A stretch of DNA of 64,000 nucleotides from Fragilaria radians. Its lineage: Eukaryota > Bacillariophyta > Fragilariophyceae > Fragilariales > Fragilariaceae. The position numbers were made by a program, and so were the translations under genes. Positions 42,457-52,776 of this stretch are shown here, in pieces (position 1 is the first letter of the stretch; each line of letters opens with the position of its first letter). Location: the NCBI GenBank assembly GCA_900642245.1, contig CAAAJI010000015.1, positions 386,951-450,950 on the forward strand. The letters are read 5' to 3'. The notes under the pieces were generated by a model that made no database searches, was not told the origin of the DNA, and saw only the letters and a list, made by a program, of their open reading frames with translations.

Positions 42457-43882
42457 ATCGGAAATGTAAGCGTGGATGATCGGAATCACATTCCAATTTT
42501 TAGCTTGGATTAGTGAACATGAAATTAGTTTTATCAATAAATTTCTCAAATTCTTGACTGAAGATGAATTAGTGAATTTTAAACAAATCATAATTTTACA
42601 GCATAGGCATTCCTATTGATTGGATGCTGTTATGTCTAATTTCAATTGTCAATCATTTAGTCTCAACTAAATCTTTGTTCTTTTCTTGAAAATTCCTCAG
42701 CTACCAACCTCATCTTGGATTACCTTCTCCAAGAACTGAAATATATATCATCTTCTCTCTTCCTTGAAAGTCTGGTTTCTTTAATCCTGTCTAACTTTTC
42801 ACTAGAAGAATATTTTTAGATCAATCTTTCGATTATTTTCTCCAGGCAAAGCTGACATGTCAAGAATCTTTTGAATCCAAATTGGTTGTAATGAATATGA
42901 TATTTTCATCATCTACTTTTTACTAGCAACCTTGGATCTGTGAATGTTGTCACAAAACTAAATCTCTTGAAATTACTTAACTATAATCTAAAATAATTAT
43001 TTTCTAGTGTTGTTGAATGTATTTCATGTGCTCTCAAGATTGTACCTCATGGATTGTGCTTAGGGAGGAACTCGCAAACAACAACTCCGTGTTGTGGATG
43101 AGTTGGCGGTATTACTCACTCAACACTTATCACCTTTGACTCTTGATTTTTCATGAATTCAAGGCAAATCTAAATTATTGTGAGAGGTTTAAAGGAGGTT
43201 GAAGGAAGTTGGGATGTATTGTTGTGAAATTGAAAAACGATTCTTCTAAAATTCCAATTTATTCAAGGCTCTGGAGAGCAACAGGATGAAAATCATCATG
43301 GATTCCATTTGAATTAGAAGAAGCATCAACAAGCTGTATTTTGCACCGCTTAAGTAGCATTTTCTCACTTTCCTCCAATCCTTTGGAGAGCTTTGTCGCA
43401 ATCTTTGCAACATCCATCCCATACATGTCGCATTCTTTCAATTACATGACTTAACTGCCATTCATATTCTACTTCTAATTTTGAGAAATTATCAATGACA
43501 TTGCAATTTGAATGGATGATGGCACCATAAGCAAGTACAATTCCTTTTGACCTTCCTATTGACCCATATTCAAACTTCCGGCAAATGGTAAGTTCAGATA
43601 TTTCGATGATTGCACGATCTTAAATCCTTGAAAGCCAACGGAAATTGATACTCCGATACTATTACTATTAGAGTTCCATGTTCGATGAAAATACAGATTC
43701 AGCATTCTAGTGTCCAATAGGAAATCATGAGCCAGACAGTTCGCACCTAGTGACTAAGGTGAGTGAGATCCATCGATTGTAATTGATTTCGTGTGGAAAA
43801 GAAACAACTAATTTCATAAATTCACAACAGGTTCTGAAGTCAAGTCACTCTCCAAACTTCGAAACTTCAATGCCTCGATGTC
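42457..43882. other. Intergenic with repeat debris and possible minus-strand coding remnant
   Basis: At about 42900-43060 the sequence resembles the LTR-like end at 38.9-39.0 kb (TACTAGCAAC, then ATCTCTTGAA). At about 43625-43370 on the minus strand a frame without ATG reads for 80 or more codons (EYGSIGRSKG, LAYGAIIHSNCNVIDNF, EYEWQLSHVIER), and a second frame continues to 43259 (AKIATKLSKGLEESEK). This may be a frameshifted gene relic of unknown family. A GTGAGT...CAACAG pair at 43760-43831 could be a 5' UTR intron of the next gene. Confidence 0.35.
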
Positions 43883-44812
43883 ATGGAGGAGAATTCCATG
43901 GAGCTCAATATCTTCTCATCAGTGACTATAGATGAATATCAACAACAGAAAGACTTTGAAATGAAAAAAGAAAGTACAAAAAGAAATAATGAAATTGAGG
44001 AATTCGCAAAAAAGAATCCTTATACAAATTCTTGGGCATCGTCTATACTCTATGGAACGAGAGTTTCTCCAAGAAAGACGCGACTTCATCATGACAAGGA
44101 AGATGCAAAACGAAACGATATGGATACAATAACAAGAAATGATGAATTAATATCCAATCCTTCCGATGAAAGTGTTTTGTTGCAACAGACTAGCCAACCT
44201 CAACTCTACTTTGATTTGCATCTACCTGAACATGACACCAAAACGCCAATGAGTCAAATCACGATGGAAGGGTTGGAATGGATGGATGATCTCTATCAAG
44301 AGTCTAAGTTGATAGCACAAGAAAGTGACGTTGGTGACGCTCAGAGCTATTGGGCTCGCAGCATCCATACTGATGTTGACACTCAAAGGAAAGATATTCC
44401 ATCTTTCAATGTGCTTCAGTCCTACCCACCTTCTCCAATGAAAAGGTGCTCATTTGCTGTGAACAGAAGCGATAAAAATCAACGTTGGTCTCAAAGCAAT
44501 AATACCAATACATCTCCGCTTTGTTTGAACGATGCTTGTTCTCTAAATCAAGGTGCGTTGGCCTCTATGGAACCTACCAAAATTATACGTCGCCAGACGA
44601 TGCTAAAGCAATGGAGAGACTTTGTCAAGGAACAGCGTATCTTTGCATCGGAAGCCAAGGACAAGACTCATCAAGAAACTATACCTCCGGAAGTTCCTAC
44701 CCGTCGGTTGACAACTACTACAAAGGATGATAGAGATTCTAAGAATAAGGGTCGCAATATAAAATCAAGAAAAGGAAGGAAAGGAATGGATACAACTGCT
44801 AGATCTAGGTGA
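43883..44812 (+). CDS. Hydrophilic protein of unknown function with basic tail
   Basis: Single-exon frame of 309 aa, ATG at 43883, with an in-frame stop shortly upstream (about 43833). The protein is charged and low in hydrophobic residues: an N-terminal helix rich in Glu/Lys, then KNPYTNSWASSILYGTRVSPRK, then an acidic middle with WMDDLYQESK, then IIRRQTMLKQWRDFVKEQR, a likely amphipathic helix, and a Lys/Arg-rich C-terminus (KSRKGRKG) that could be a nuclear localisation signal. No membrane segment or known domain. A likely 5' UTR intron precedes it. I cannot assign a function. Confidence 0.6.
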   Translation: MEENSMELNIFSSVTIDEYQQQKDFEMKKESTKRNNEIEEFAKKNPYTNSWASSILYGTRVSPRKTRLHHDKEDAKRNDMDTITRNDELISNPSDESVLLQQTSQPQLYFDLHLPEHDTKTPMSQITMEGLEWMDDLYQESKLIAQESDVGDAQSYWARSIHTDVDTQRKDIPSFNVLQSYPPSPMKRCSFAVNRSDKNQRWSQSNNTNTSPLCLNDACSLNQGALASMEPTKIIRRQTMLKQWRDFVKEQRIFASEAKDKTHQETIPPEVPTRRLTTTTKDDRDSKNKGRNIKSRKGRKGMDTTARSR

Positions 44813-45892
44813 TAATCATAGTTATTCGTTGAATATATAGAGGCGGGGATGACCTTTAATCCAATTCCTCTAAATCCAAAGGTAGTTTCTTAGATATATG
44901 CTCTCCTCAAACTCACCCTCACGAGTCATCACTAGTTGTAGATTATCGTGATAGGGAGTTCCTACTAGTTATGGATCGTATACTTTGGTTCACTTTTACA
45001 TTTAACATATTACCATGCCCATACGATTAAGAATTCAACCAGTCAAATGTTTCATTTGTCATTTTGTATTCTTTTTCGATAGGGAACATTTTTCTTTTTT
45101 CCGATTGTCCCCCTACTCGATTTTTTTCTACGGTTGTTCCCTACTCTTGTTCCCTACTCTTGTTCCCTACTCTTTTGTTCCCTTAGACTCCTACTTTGAG
45201 CTACACAATATTTTGAAATTTTGTGTTCATTCTTACATATCTACATTACTATATCTAATCCTATTCTCATCATAAACTGCATTTAAGGGACAAATCCTGA
45301 GAACTGTGTTTGATTATCATTCATATTTTTCCATCTCTTCAGTCAGAACTACAGTATTGGTTATGATGACTAAGGTCATGATTTATCAACTCCTGAAGCT
45401 TTTGTGATCTATGTCCTTATTCCTTTAGTGTTTTTCAATTTTCTTTGGAAATGTTCTTTGTATGCGTTTATTTGTGTCCTCACGATGAATTCGTGCCAAA
45501 AACAATCAATTGAATTGCAGCTTCACTGTCTAATTTCGAATATTATTAGTATACTCTATCAAACAGAATCTTCGTTGTACAAAATTTGATGTTCTAGCAA
45601 CAATCGTAACTTACAATAGTCTTTATGAATTCTGTTGAACGCATGGATCAACGTCGGTCAACAAATCCTGCTCAATTATTTACGTTGTTTTGCCAATGCT
45701 TATGCTGTTTTAAAAAAACAATGACCCCCAAAAGGCTAATATTACTGCATATAGAGAGTACAAAAGAATAATTGGTAAACAGTTGGTCTTGCCATTGGTT
45801 GCAAAAGCTGAGGAAAGACAAAAAAAATCTGCGCCAAAACATCACCAGAAGTAGCGAACGAAGTTCTTGGATCAGCAACTGGAACTGTCCAT
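44813..45892. other. Intergenic, with a short tandem repeat
   Basis: No gene supported. It contains the 13-bp tandem repeat at 45134. The frames at 45015-45275 and 45404-45589 are T-rich and look like chance. Confidence 0.4.
45134..45172. repeat. 13-bp minisatellite x 3
   Basis: Three perfect units of TTGTTCCCTACTC, followed by a partial fourth (TTTTGTTCCC). Confidence 0.9.
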
Positions 45893-46156
45893 ATGTTACT
45901 TGAGAATAAAGAAAAACAAGACAAAAATTGCTTTTTGTGTAAGCTTTGTTGGAGGAATCACCCAGATACAGGTGAAAAGTGGGTCCCAAAACTTGGATTT
46001 ATTTACGGCTGTTGTAAGTGTAAAAAAGGATTTCATATCAATTGTTTTGCTGCTTTTCACCATAGAGGAGCATTAAAAGGTGACACCATGGCTCTTATGG
46101 ATACTACAATGAGAACTTCATCTGAAAGAATACAAAAGGGAATGTCGAAAGTGTGA
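45893..46156 (+). pseudogene. Cys-rich transposase C-terminus fragment
   Basis: An 87-aa frame with the pattern C-x2-C ... C-x2-C-x4-H-x2-C-F ... HH (CFLCKLCWRN, then CCKCKKGFHINCFAAFHH). This kind of zinc-binding tail occurs at the end of DDE transposases, for example piggyBac-like ones. No catalytic DDE region is seen upstream, where only broken sequence lies (45600-45890). The reading starts with an alternative codon, so it is a fragment and not a gene. It could instead be a PHD/FYVE-like finger from a host gene. Confidence 0.45.
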
Positions 46157-47399
46157 AATCGCCGGAAGAGCTGCTCAAGAAGTTTGAGTCAAAGTCAAAC
46201 AATTTCGGATACTGCTATTTGAAAAATCCTTTTCTTTATTTGACACTTCATAAAAAATACAATGTTTCATCTATTCTTTGTGAAATCCCATGTTGTTCTC
46301 ACCCATCAGGTCCTGGATATGTAATTCTTATTTCCCGTATCACACAATTTAGAATGGCAATTCGACTTCCTCTACCTAGGTGCCCAAACTTTAAATATTT
46401 AAATATGTAAACTACTTATAAATTACTTTTTGTGGTATGATTCTATCTATTGAAGTGTCATCTTCATAAAGAACAATATCTCCATTATCACTCCAACTAA
46501 ATTGCTCTTCAGATACTTTAACATCCTTGGGTCATAATTCTCTCCACTCACAAGATGATCCACCACCACAGCCTTCACACACTTCCTCACTACACTCATC
46601 CGATTCGTGTTCATAATTTCAGGGCTTCTCCCTCCAGTAGCTGGACAAATGATGCTGTAATTTCATTTGCTGTTGGAAGTTGTTCTGAGGTGGTCAACCT
46701 ACAATCCGATGTATCTGATTTGAAAATTTGCAATGGGTTAACAACAAGGCTGACAAAAATGCGTTTCGAATACGGAAACAATTGTGTCAATTGATTGCCC
46801 AAAGGGAATTAGTGTACCTGAGCATTTTCCTTGCCTTCTTCAATCTTCTCATACATTGCTTATTCTATATTACAAATCAACCGCTTTCTCAACGATACAT
46901 CATTCATCATTGAACGATTCAGCATGGCCAAGAGACCGCAGTCCATATGTTTTTTGTCCTTATAAGCTGTAAATATATGAAGCCTGATTGAAGTAAAATC
47001 TATCATTCTTTCGATACATGAAAGCAAGCCAAGCTGCAATGCTGCAAGTGCGAAATAAATAAGAGGAAATCTAGTTCTTTACCACTAAAAGTGTGTTTCA
47101 GAGTGCATGCAACTAGAAGCAATAGCTTCTTTGCTTTTTTGTTTGGACCTCAAAATGATGTGGCTATTGTTTGTTGGTGACGACAGTTTAAAAAATGAGA
47201 CAAGTGAAGGATTAATACAATAAGAATCCTCCCAAAGATACAACGATAATTGATCCATTTTATTAATACCTTTTAAACCAGTTATAATTAGACTTTGATT
47301 CATTTTATTAATATCTTTTAAACCAGTTATAATTAGACTTAAGATTAAGAAGCACAAAAGATCTTTTTCCTCGATTTAAAGGAATTCTGTTATTTTTTC
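46157..47399. other. Intergenic, with a 45-bp tandem duplication
   Basis: No supported gene. Small frames at 46153-46410 and 46555-46794 have no motif. The tandem repeat at 47251-47340 is listed separately. Confidence 0.4.
47251..47340. repeat. 45-bp tandem duplication
   Basis: Two units of exactly 45 bp, beginning TGATCCATTT and TGATTCATTT, differ at only two positions. Because 45 is a multiple of three, a minus-strand frame runs through both and repeats SLIITGLK-INKM-Q, but no longer gene supports it. Confidence 0.9.
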
Positions 47400-47720
47400 C
47401 CCTTGTTTTTTGAAGGAATTTCATTTAGTTGCAGATTAATATTGTGATTAGAACAATCCACATTTCAGTAGCATCTGAATGGCAATTGTGTTAAATAGTC
47501 TAAAGTTTACAACTGAAAGTCTCGACAACATTCTATTTTATAATTCTGGATGAAAGTAAGATGGAATTATCTTACTACCCAATATTTTTTGGGTTTGAAT
47601 TAGCTATATCCTTATTGATTTTAGTCGCTCACTCTGTAAAGTAAAGTAAATGCTGTTCTCGTACTCGATCACTCTCGAGTATTACTGTACTTTCAAAACG
47701 CACAAAGGTTAGGGGTAGCA
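47400..47720 (-). repeat. Interspersed repeat, inverted copy (unit 3)
   Basis: The reverse complement matches 29160-29440: GCGTTTTG, then the ACTCGAGAGTGATCGAGTACG block, then GCTAATTCAAAC, and at the far end AATCTGCAACTAAATGAAAT. It also contains the GAGTGAGCGACTAAAATCA segment of unit 2. It lies directly upstream of the Kir-like gene and of the left edge of the segmental duplication. Confidence 0.75.
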
Positions 47721-47770
47721 CCGGCCAGATCTGATGAGAAACTTTTTTAGTAGTAGGATTTTAGTAGTAG

Positions 47771-47899
47771 GATTGTTGGCTGTGGTTATGATTAGTAGTA
47801 GTATATCATGATATCTTGTCTATACGACAGGGTGCTAGTAGGAAACTACTAACCGTACTTTCATTGTACTTTGATCCAATCTTTGAAAAGTAGTGTGTC
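47771..47899 (+). promoter_or_regulatory. Invariant 129-bp region before the Kir ATG
   Basis: Identical to 57623-57751, while the following coding regions differ at many sites. It probably holds the 5' UTR and core promoter, but no specific element can be named. Confidence 0.35.
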
Positions 47900-49396
47900 A
47901 TGTCCACCCTGAATCGACGCTTTCGAGATGAAACAAAGCAGCAGAATAGTCATCTTGTTCCTGCTAATGATGATAAGAATGATGGCCATGATGATGGTGA
48001 TGGAGTATCATCTGAAAATAATCGAATCAAAGAAGGAACCTCTCGCCAAATGGCGCCACCTCGATTGATCTTACGTAATCAACCATTCCATCAATCGAAG
48101 AATCGTGGTGTTATGATTCGTGTTTGTGGTCTCTCGGAGAATAATACTTGGAAGATCTTACTACGTGAAGATTTATATCATTGGTTATTACGTCAGGGTA
48201 CAATCCGTACTTGTTTTGGAATCCTCATCCTTTGGACGATGCAAATATGTTTGTTTGCATGGATCTATATGTCCGTCGATTATTTATATGACAAGATTGA
48301 TTGTGGATTAGTCAATCCTTCTGATCCTCGTCGAATATTACATTTTGGTGCCTATTTTGCATTTTCCTTACAAACTACAACAACTGTGGGGTATACATTA
48401 CCCAATGGAGTCAATGGATTCTTTGAGGATTGTCCTGGCATACAAGTTTGTATTTTCTTTCAAATGCTTCTTTCTATGATTTTTAATGCATGCTTCGTCA
48501 CATTCTTCTATGCACGACTTGCTAAAGTTGAGAATCGATCCGAACAAGTCATATTCTCGAATAAGGCGATCCTTTCCAAGTCGACCCTAGAACAGGATTA
48601 TAATTCCGATTCTACTACTACTACTCCTGCGGATCATAATCATCATGACTCGACGTCGTCATCGCCATCGCCCCCATCATCTTGGACATTCTCTATTCGT
48701 GTTGCAGATATCGATGTTACACATCCAATTCTAGAAGCACATGTTCGATTGTATGCCAAGGTTGGAACACAAATCATTGAAATGAGGCTCATCTCACCCA
48801 ATGATGTATTGGGTGGATGTCTCTTTCTGGGATGGCCGACAACTCTGATACACTCCTTAGATAATCATTCACCACTCTATCCAACCGATTATCCCATCAG
48901 CAATCCCTTTCAATTACCACATGCTGGATTAAATCTACGGCTAGCTGAAGCCCATGCAGGAGAAAGTTATCGTTTTGTTTGTCCCAAATGTGGTGAGGCA
49001 TATGGAACAATCACACAACTACGTAACCACATTGCCTTTAATCAAAAGACAGAAAAGAATGATAATCTACCCATGGAGGGAAGTCATCGGGAAATTTCTT
49101 TAGAGGATGTAAAGGAACCACCTCCTCCATCGCAAAAGGAATTACTGGAAGCGTTTCCTGATGAAATTATTGCCGTCGTAGAAGGTGTTGATCCTCATAC
49201 CTCTGGAACATTCCAAGCACTACAATCGTATACAAGAGATGACATTGTATTTGGTGGTACCTTCGCGGATTGTTGTTCTGTCACGTCAAACAAACAAATT
49301 AATATCCACCTTGAAAATTTTCATAAGATTGTGAAGGATGACACTGAAGAAGAACAAGAAGAAGAATCAGCAGCTGTAGGAACAAAGGAAGATTAA
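47900..49396 (+). CDS. Inward-rectifier (Kir)-like potassium channel with finger-like insertion
   Basis: Single-exon frame of 498 aa. The order is that of a Kir subunit: cytoplasmic N-terminus with slide helix (ILLREDLYHWLLRQGTIR, about 86-103), TM1 (about 104-128), extracellular loop with Cys135, pore helix and filter TTTTVGYT (159-166), FEDCPG with Cys178 (probable partner of Cys135), TM2 (about 181-205), then the IRK domain: VIFSNKAIL, FSIRVADIDVTHPILEAHVRLYAK (264-287), LGWPTTLIHSLDNHSPLY (310-327), VVEGVDPHTSGTFQALQSYTRDDIVFGGTFAD (426-457). Unusual points: the last Gly of the T-x-G-Y-G filter is Thr166; about 90 residues (331-420) are inserted between two conserved IRK strands and contain CPKC and RNH (Cys361, Cys364, His377), finger-like but lacking an obvious fourth ligand. 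An acidic tail follows. It would sit in a membrane and conduct K+ if the altered filter is tolerated. A near-identical but frameshifted copy lies at 57752. Confidence 0.85.
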   Translation: MSTLNRRFRDETKQQNSHLVPANDDKNDGHDDGDGVSSENNRIKEGTSRQMAPPRLILRNQPFHQSKNRGVMIRVCGLSENNTWKILLREDLYHWLLRQGTIRTCFGILILWTMQICLFAWIYMSVDYLYDKIDCGLVNPSDPRRILHFGAYFAFSLQTTTTVGYTLPNGVNGFFEDCPGIQVCIFFQMLLSMIFNACFVTFFYARLAKVENRSEQVIFSNKAILSKSTLEQDYNSDSTTTTPADHNHHDSTSSSPSPPSSWTFSIRVADIDVTHPILEAHVRLYAKVGTQIIEMRLISPNDVLGGCLFLGWPTTLIHSLDNHSPLYPTDYPISNPFQLPHAGLNLRLAEAHAGESYRFVCPKCGEAYGTITQLRNHIAFNQKTEKNDNLPMEGSHREISLEDVKEPPPPSQKELLEAFPDEIIAVVEGVDPHTSGTFQALQSYTRDDIVFGGTFADCCSVTSNKQINIHLENFHKIVKDDTEEEQEEESAAVGTKED

Positions 49397-50570
49397 GGAT
49401 GAGAGTGTACCTACCCTACCCAGTATTTCAACCGTCTTGCTGGAAAATGTTGCTTTCTTTTTGTGTAATTTCATACATCTGATTTTACACGCCAATGTAG
49501 GAAACAAAAAAGGCAGAGTTAGAAAAATGTCATTTCCAATGTGGTTTAGTTATAGAAATTAAATGCTGCTGCTTCCCACATAGTTCCAATGGTATAGCCA
49601 CTATGTATGATTATTAAAAAAATAGGAAATTTTCTTTTCTTTCAGCATGCTGTCTTTGGAATCATTCTTTCTTATCCTAACATTTGCTTCTCTTCTTGAT
49701 CAAAGGCGTTACAAAGCTTCGTTCCCCCAATGATATCTGTCTTTATTTGTCTCTTAATTTTTCGACCTTTTCCTTATCCTTTTGGTTTCTTTTAGATTCT
49801 TATTGTTGAGAATGATGTACCGAAGGGACAAATGCATCTCTTACAAATGTGTTACAAGAATGGGGAGACGCTCATACCAGACGCTAAAGAGACATGTAGA
49901 AATCCATTGAAAAGACACCCCACAAGAATCTAGCCTGTTGGGTGCCACTATACCAAAATACACGTTGAATAGAAATTGATGCATTTGAAAATAAACTTTG
50001 GCTTCCCTTCTTAAGTAATGGGCCGTTGACCCCAGGGACTAGGGTGTGAATTCAGGTTATAATTAATCAAGTTGGAGGACAGGTAACATAGGATAGCACC
50101 TTAAATACTTAAACAAAGTTAGAGGACAAGGAACCTCCATGTCTCTATTTATAAAATCTTTTACATATTGCAGCTACGCTTTCCAGGAATGGCTGTTGAC
50201 AAAAAATGTTTCATTCTCAAGGCTCAGATGCATTTGGAACATTGTCAACAATAGCACATGACTCATACCATGCAATACCTCCTCCGTACCATAAGATTAT
50301 AGTCAAGACATTCATTTCCATTCTTCATTACTTGAGGTTGGATGGGTGTAACTATGGCAGATACTTAATATATGTATTATTCATTTTCATGGGTTCTAAT
50401 TTGCCTTATTGTGGCTTATTTTCATATCAGTTCCAACTGTTTCACAATTTCTCTAAGCACTGTCAGCGTTTGAATTCATTATGTGTGTACTTGGTTGGGG
50501 TCATTTAGCTTTTTACCCTTTATCCTTAAGATGCTTTCAAATTTTCAATTCTTAATAAACTTTAGATGTT
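49397..50570. other. Spacer between Kir and the DNA transposon
   Basis: Conserved with 59244-60160 except for a segment of about 255 bp (about 49600-49860) that copy 2 lacks. No gene supported; the 100-aa frame at 50206-50508 is not maintained in copy 2. Confidence 0.4.
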
Positions 50571-51350
50571 GGGGCAAAAATTAGCCTACCACAAATACAA
50601 TACCAATAGTTTTAGTCCCTAGCTAATTTCCGGGTTCTTTTGCAATTGATCATCTGCGTGTTTTGCTGCGGGTGATTGCTTTAGTCTGTCACGAAAGGAA
50701 ATTTCAATATTTTGCCAACAAAAATCATGTCGAATCAAGAATCGAGCCCCACAGCACCGCCACGAAATTGATGGAATAACTCCCTTTTTTCAGGAGTGAG
50801 AATGGTGGACCACCAAGGAGACTCAGTCTTGAGTCCTCTTTCGAAAGTGGTCCGCCTTTTTGTGATAGGGCGAATGCCAGAGACCCTCCAACATTGCCAC
50901 AAAGTCAAGCCTGCTTCATCGCAATGGCTTTCATCGTTTGAAATCTCATTGTCCGAGTTATCAGATGTGGTTTCCGGTTCAGTTGAACTATCAACCACTA
51001 ATCCAATAACTCGTAAGAACGAGATATCCTGTAAAAAGGGTAGAGGAAGGAGGGAGTGCAACAGGTTAGTGATAGAATTGAGCATGGAATTAACATCAAT
51101 TTATTTTTTAATTTTCGAGGCAAAAACGGGCTTCGCATTTTGCGTCACAATTTTACTGAAATATATCGCAGTGCCTATTTGGAAAAATAGGCTTGACGTG
51201 TCAAAAAAGTATTGTGGCCACAGTTCTTTTTTCACAAAGAAACCCGGAAAATCCGAGTTTTTCGCAGTATTGTGTCAGGCTACCGCAAGTAAAAAAAATC
51301 AGTCACGAGTAAAATTACAATAGTCAACTATTGTGGTAGGCTGCCCTTAG
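50571..51350 (-). mobile_element. PIF/Harbinger-like DNA transposon fragment or non-autonomous element
   Basis: Present here and absent at the same position of copy 2 (60160). Terminal inverted repeats are visible: AGCCTACCACAA at 50583-50594 and TTGTGGTAGGCT at 51331-51342, each preceded or followed by a GGGCA-like block. On the minus strand a 116-aa frame (51085-50735) contains ESPWWSTILTPEKRELFHQF, which resembles the start of diatom Harbinger-type transposases; the DDE domain is missing. A related fragment lies at 6040-6275. The target-site duplication is not clear, so the element class is an inference. Confidence 0.6.
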
Positions 51351-51483
51351 AAACAGAACGGTATAATATAATGTACCGGGAGAAGCAGGTAAGGTTCCCA
51401 CAGCATTTCAATCCTGTTTCTTTAACCGATTGGAATTTTCAACGGATTCAAGCATTCAAAGAGAATGTACGGTTGACACAATC

Positions 51484-52776
51484 ATGTCAAATCCAGAGGA
51501 TGCGATGCTTGAACCGATTGAGTCCATACCCTTTAGCGATGAATTTTCAATATCTGAGGTGATTATGCTGACAACTCGCATCGATGATGACGATGAAGTG
51601 GAAAAAAATGTTTCCTCCGAGAATCGTCATCATGAAGTAGACCTTGAGCAAAGCTCAAATTTATTGTCTATCGAACAACAAAATTTCTCACAAGATATCA
51701 ACCCTCCTGTACCCTTCCAAGGTAAGGAGAAGAAGACACAACTAACAAAATTGTCACAAAAACAATTTTTACAAAATCTCATGGCATCCGATTTTAGTCA
51801 TGACAATCAAACAAAGGATACCAGTTCGCTCCCATTTCAGACAACTCTGAGTGGCGATGATATCCTAAGAGAAGAACTATGGGAAACTATTGATAGCATT
51901 AGAACTTTAAACATCTCCGAAGATATCGATAAGAACGATTTATTTTGCAAGGCAATGACAAAGGAACACCCTTTCATGCCTGCTCATATGTATTCTAAGG
52001 ATAGCATAGACTGGGAAGCTTTGGAATCGCTTGACCAACAGCAGATAGAAAGAGTTACAGAAACTGAAACATCGAGACTGCTTTTTGAACCGTCAATATA
52101 TGAGAGACCTATTAACAAGAATAATGCAGAATACGAGTTGCAAAACTTGACAACTATCCAGGCATCTGTGTTAAACTTTGTTAACCTTCAGGACAAAGAA
52201 GCAGGAGAGGAAGAATCAAGTTATGAAATCAATTTCCTACCGTCTTGCATTGAAGAAAAGGTTTCAAGGCACAAATTAAAATTAAATTTTATCGAGCCAA
52301 AAGATAGTGTCGAGGATAATTCAGATCCGGAGGAATCATATAAAATTGCAGGACTTGAACCAGAAAATGATATTCAAAAATCTATAATATCCTTTGCTCA
52401 GAAAGAAAAATCGAAAGCTTGTGAAATGAAGAATATGAAACGAAAGATATTGAAGGAGCCAGCGATTAAAGTTTATTTTGAAAAGCGAGAAGTCGATGTC
52501 ATATTTGGGCGAGGATCAGGTCCCAATATTCACAACAAATCATTTCGTGCGTATGTAGCACAATTTCAAGATGCCTACTTGACAGGAAACGCAGTAACAA
52601 AAAACAAGATTGTTGAATCTTTGATTCAATGGGTCAATGAGAAAGGTGGGAGATTTCTTGACAAGGATGAGATTGGGTGGTATGAGGTGTCTGCCAAGGC
52701 TGTCCAAACAAAGGTTCGTCAACTTGTTCGAGAAATGAATACCAAGGCTCAAAAGTCAGCACCCCCAAAAAAGTGA
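51484..52776 (+). CDS. DUF6824-domain protein, copy 2
   Basis: A 430-aa protein from the ATG at 51484, which is the start conserved in all three copies; the frame extends further upstream but not with conservation. N-terminal block DAMLEPIESIPFSDEFSISEV, a long acidic low-complexity middle with LSGDDILREELWE, and the C-terminal DUF6824-like domain (KVYFEKREVDVIFGRGSG, HNKSFRAYVAQFQD, GRFLDKDEIGWYE, KVRQLVREMN) followed by a short basic tail. No membrane segment. Probably nuclear or cytoplasmic; function unknown. It lies in the same orientation as the Kir gene, and the pair is repeated in the second block. Confidence 0.8.
   Translation: MSNPEDAMLEPIESIPFSDEFSISEVIMLTTRIDDDDEVEKNVSSENRHHEVDLEQSSNLLSIEQQNFSQDINPPVPFQGKEKKTQLTKLSQKQFLQNLMASDFSHDNQTKDTSSLPFQTTLSGDDILREELWETIDSIRTLNISEDIDKNDLFCKAMTKEHPFMPAHMYSKDSIDWEALESLDQQQIERVTETETSRLLFEPSIYERPINKNNAEYELQNLTTIQASVLNFVNLQDKEAGEEESSYEINFLPSCIEEKVSRHKLKLNFIEPKDSVEDNSDPEESYKIAGLEPENDIQKSIISFAQKEKSKACEMKNMKRKILKEPAIKVYFEKREVDVIFGRGSGPNIHNKSFRAYVAQFQDAYLTGNAVTKNKIVESLIQWVNEKGGRFLDKDEIGWYEVSAKAVQTKVRQLVREMNTKAQKSAPPKK

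Noticed and set aside
47085..47357. 90-aa minus-strand frame with two 15-residue repeats
   Set aside because: The repeats come from the 45-bp tandem duplication; there is no other sign of a gene.
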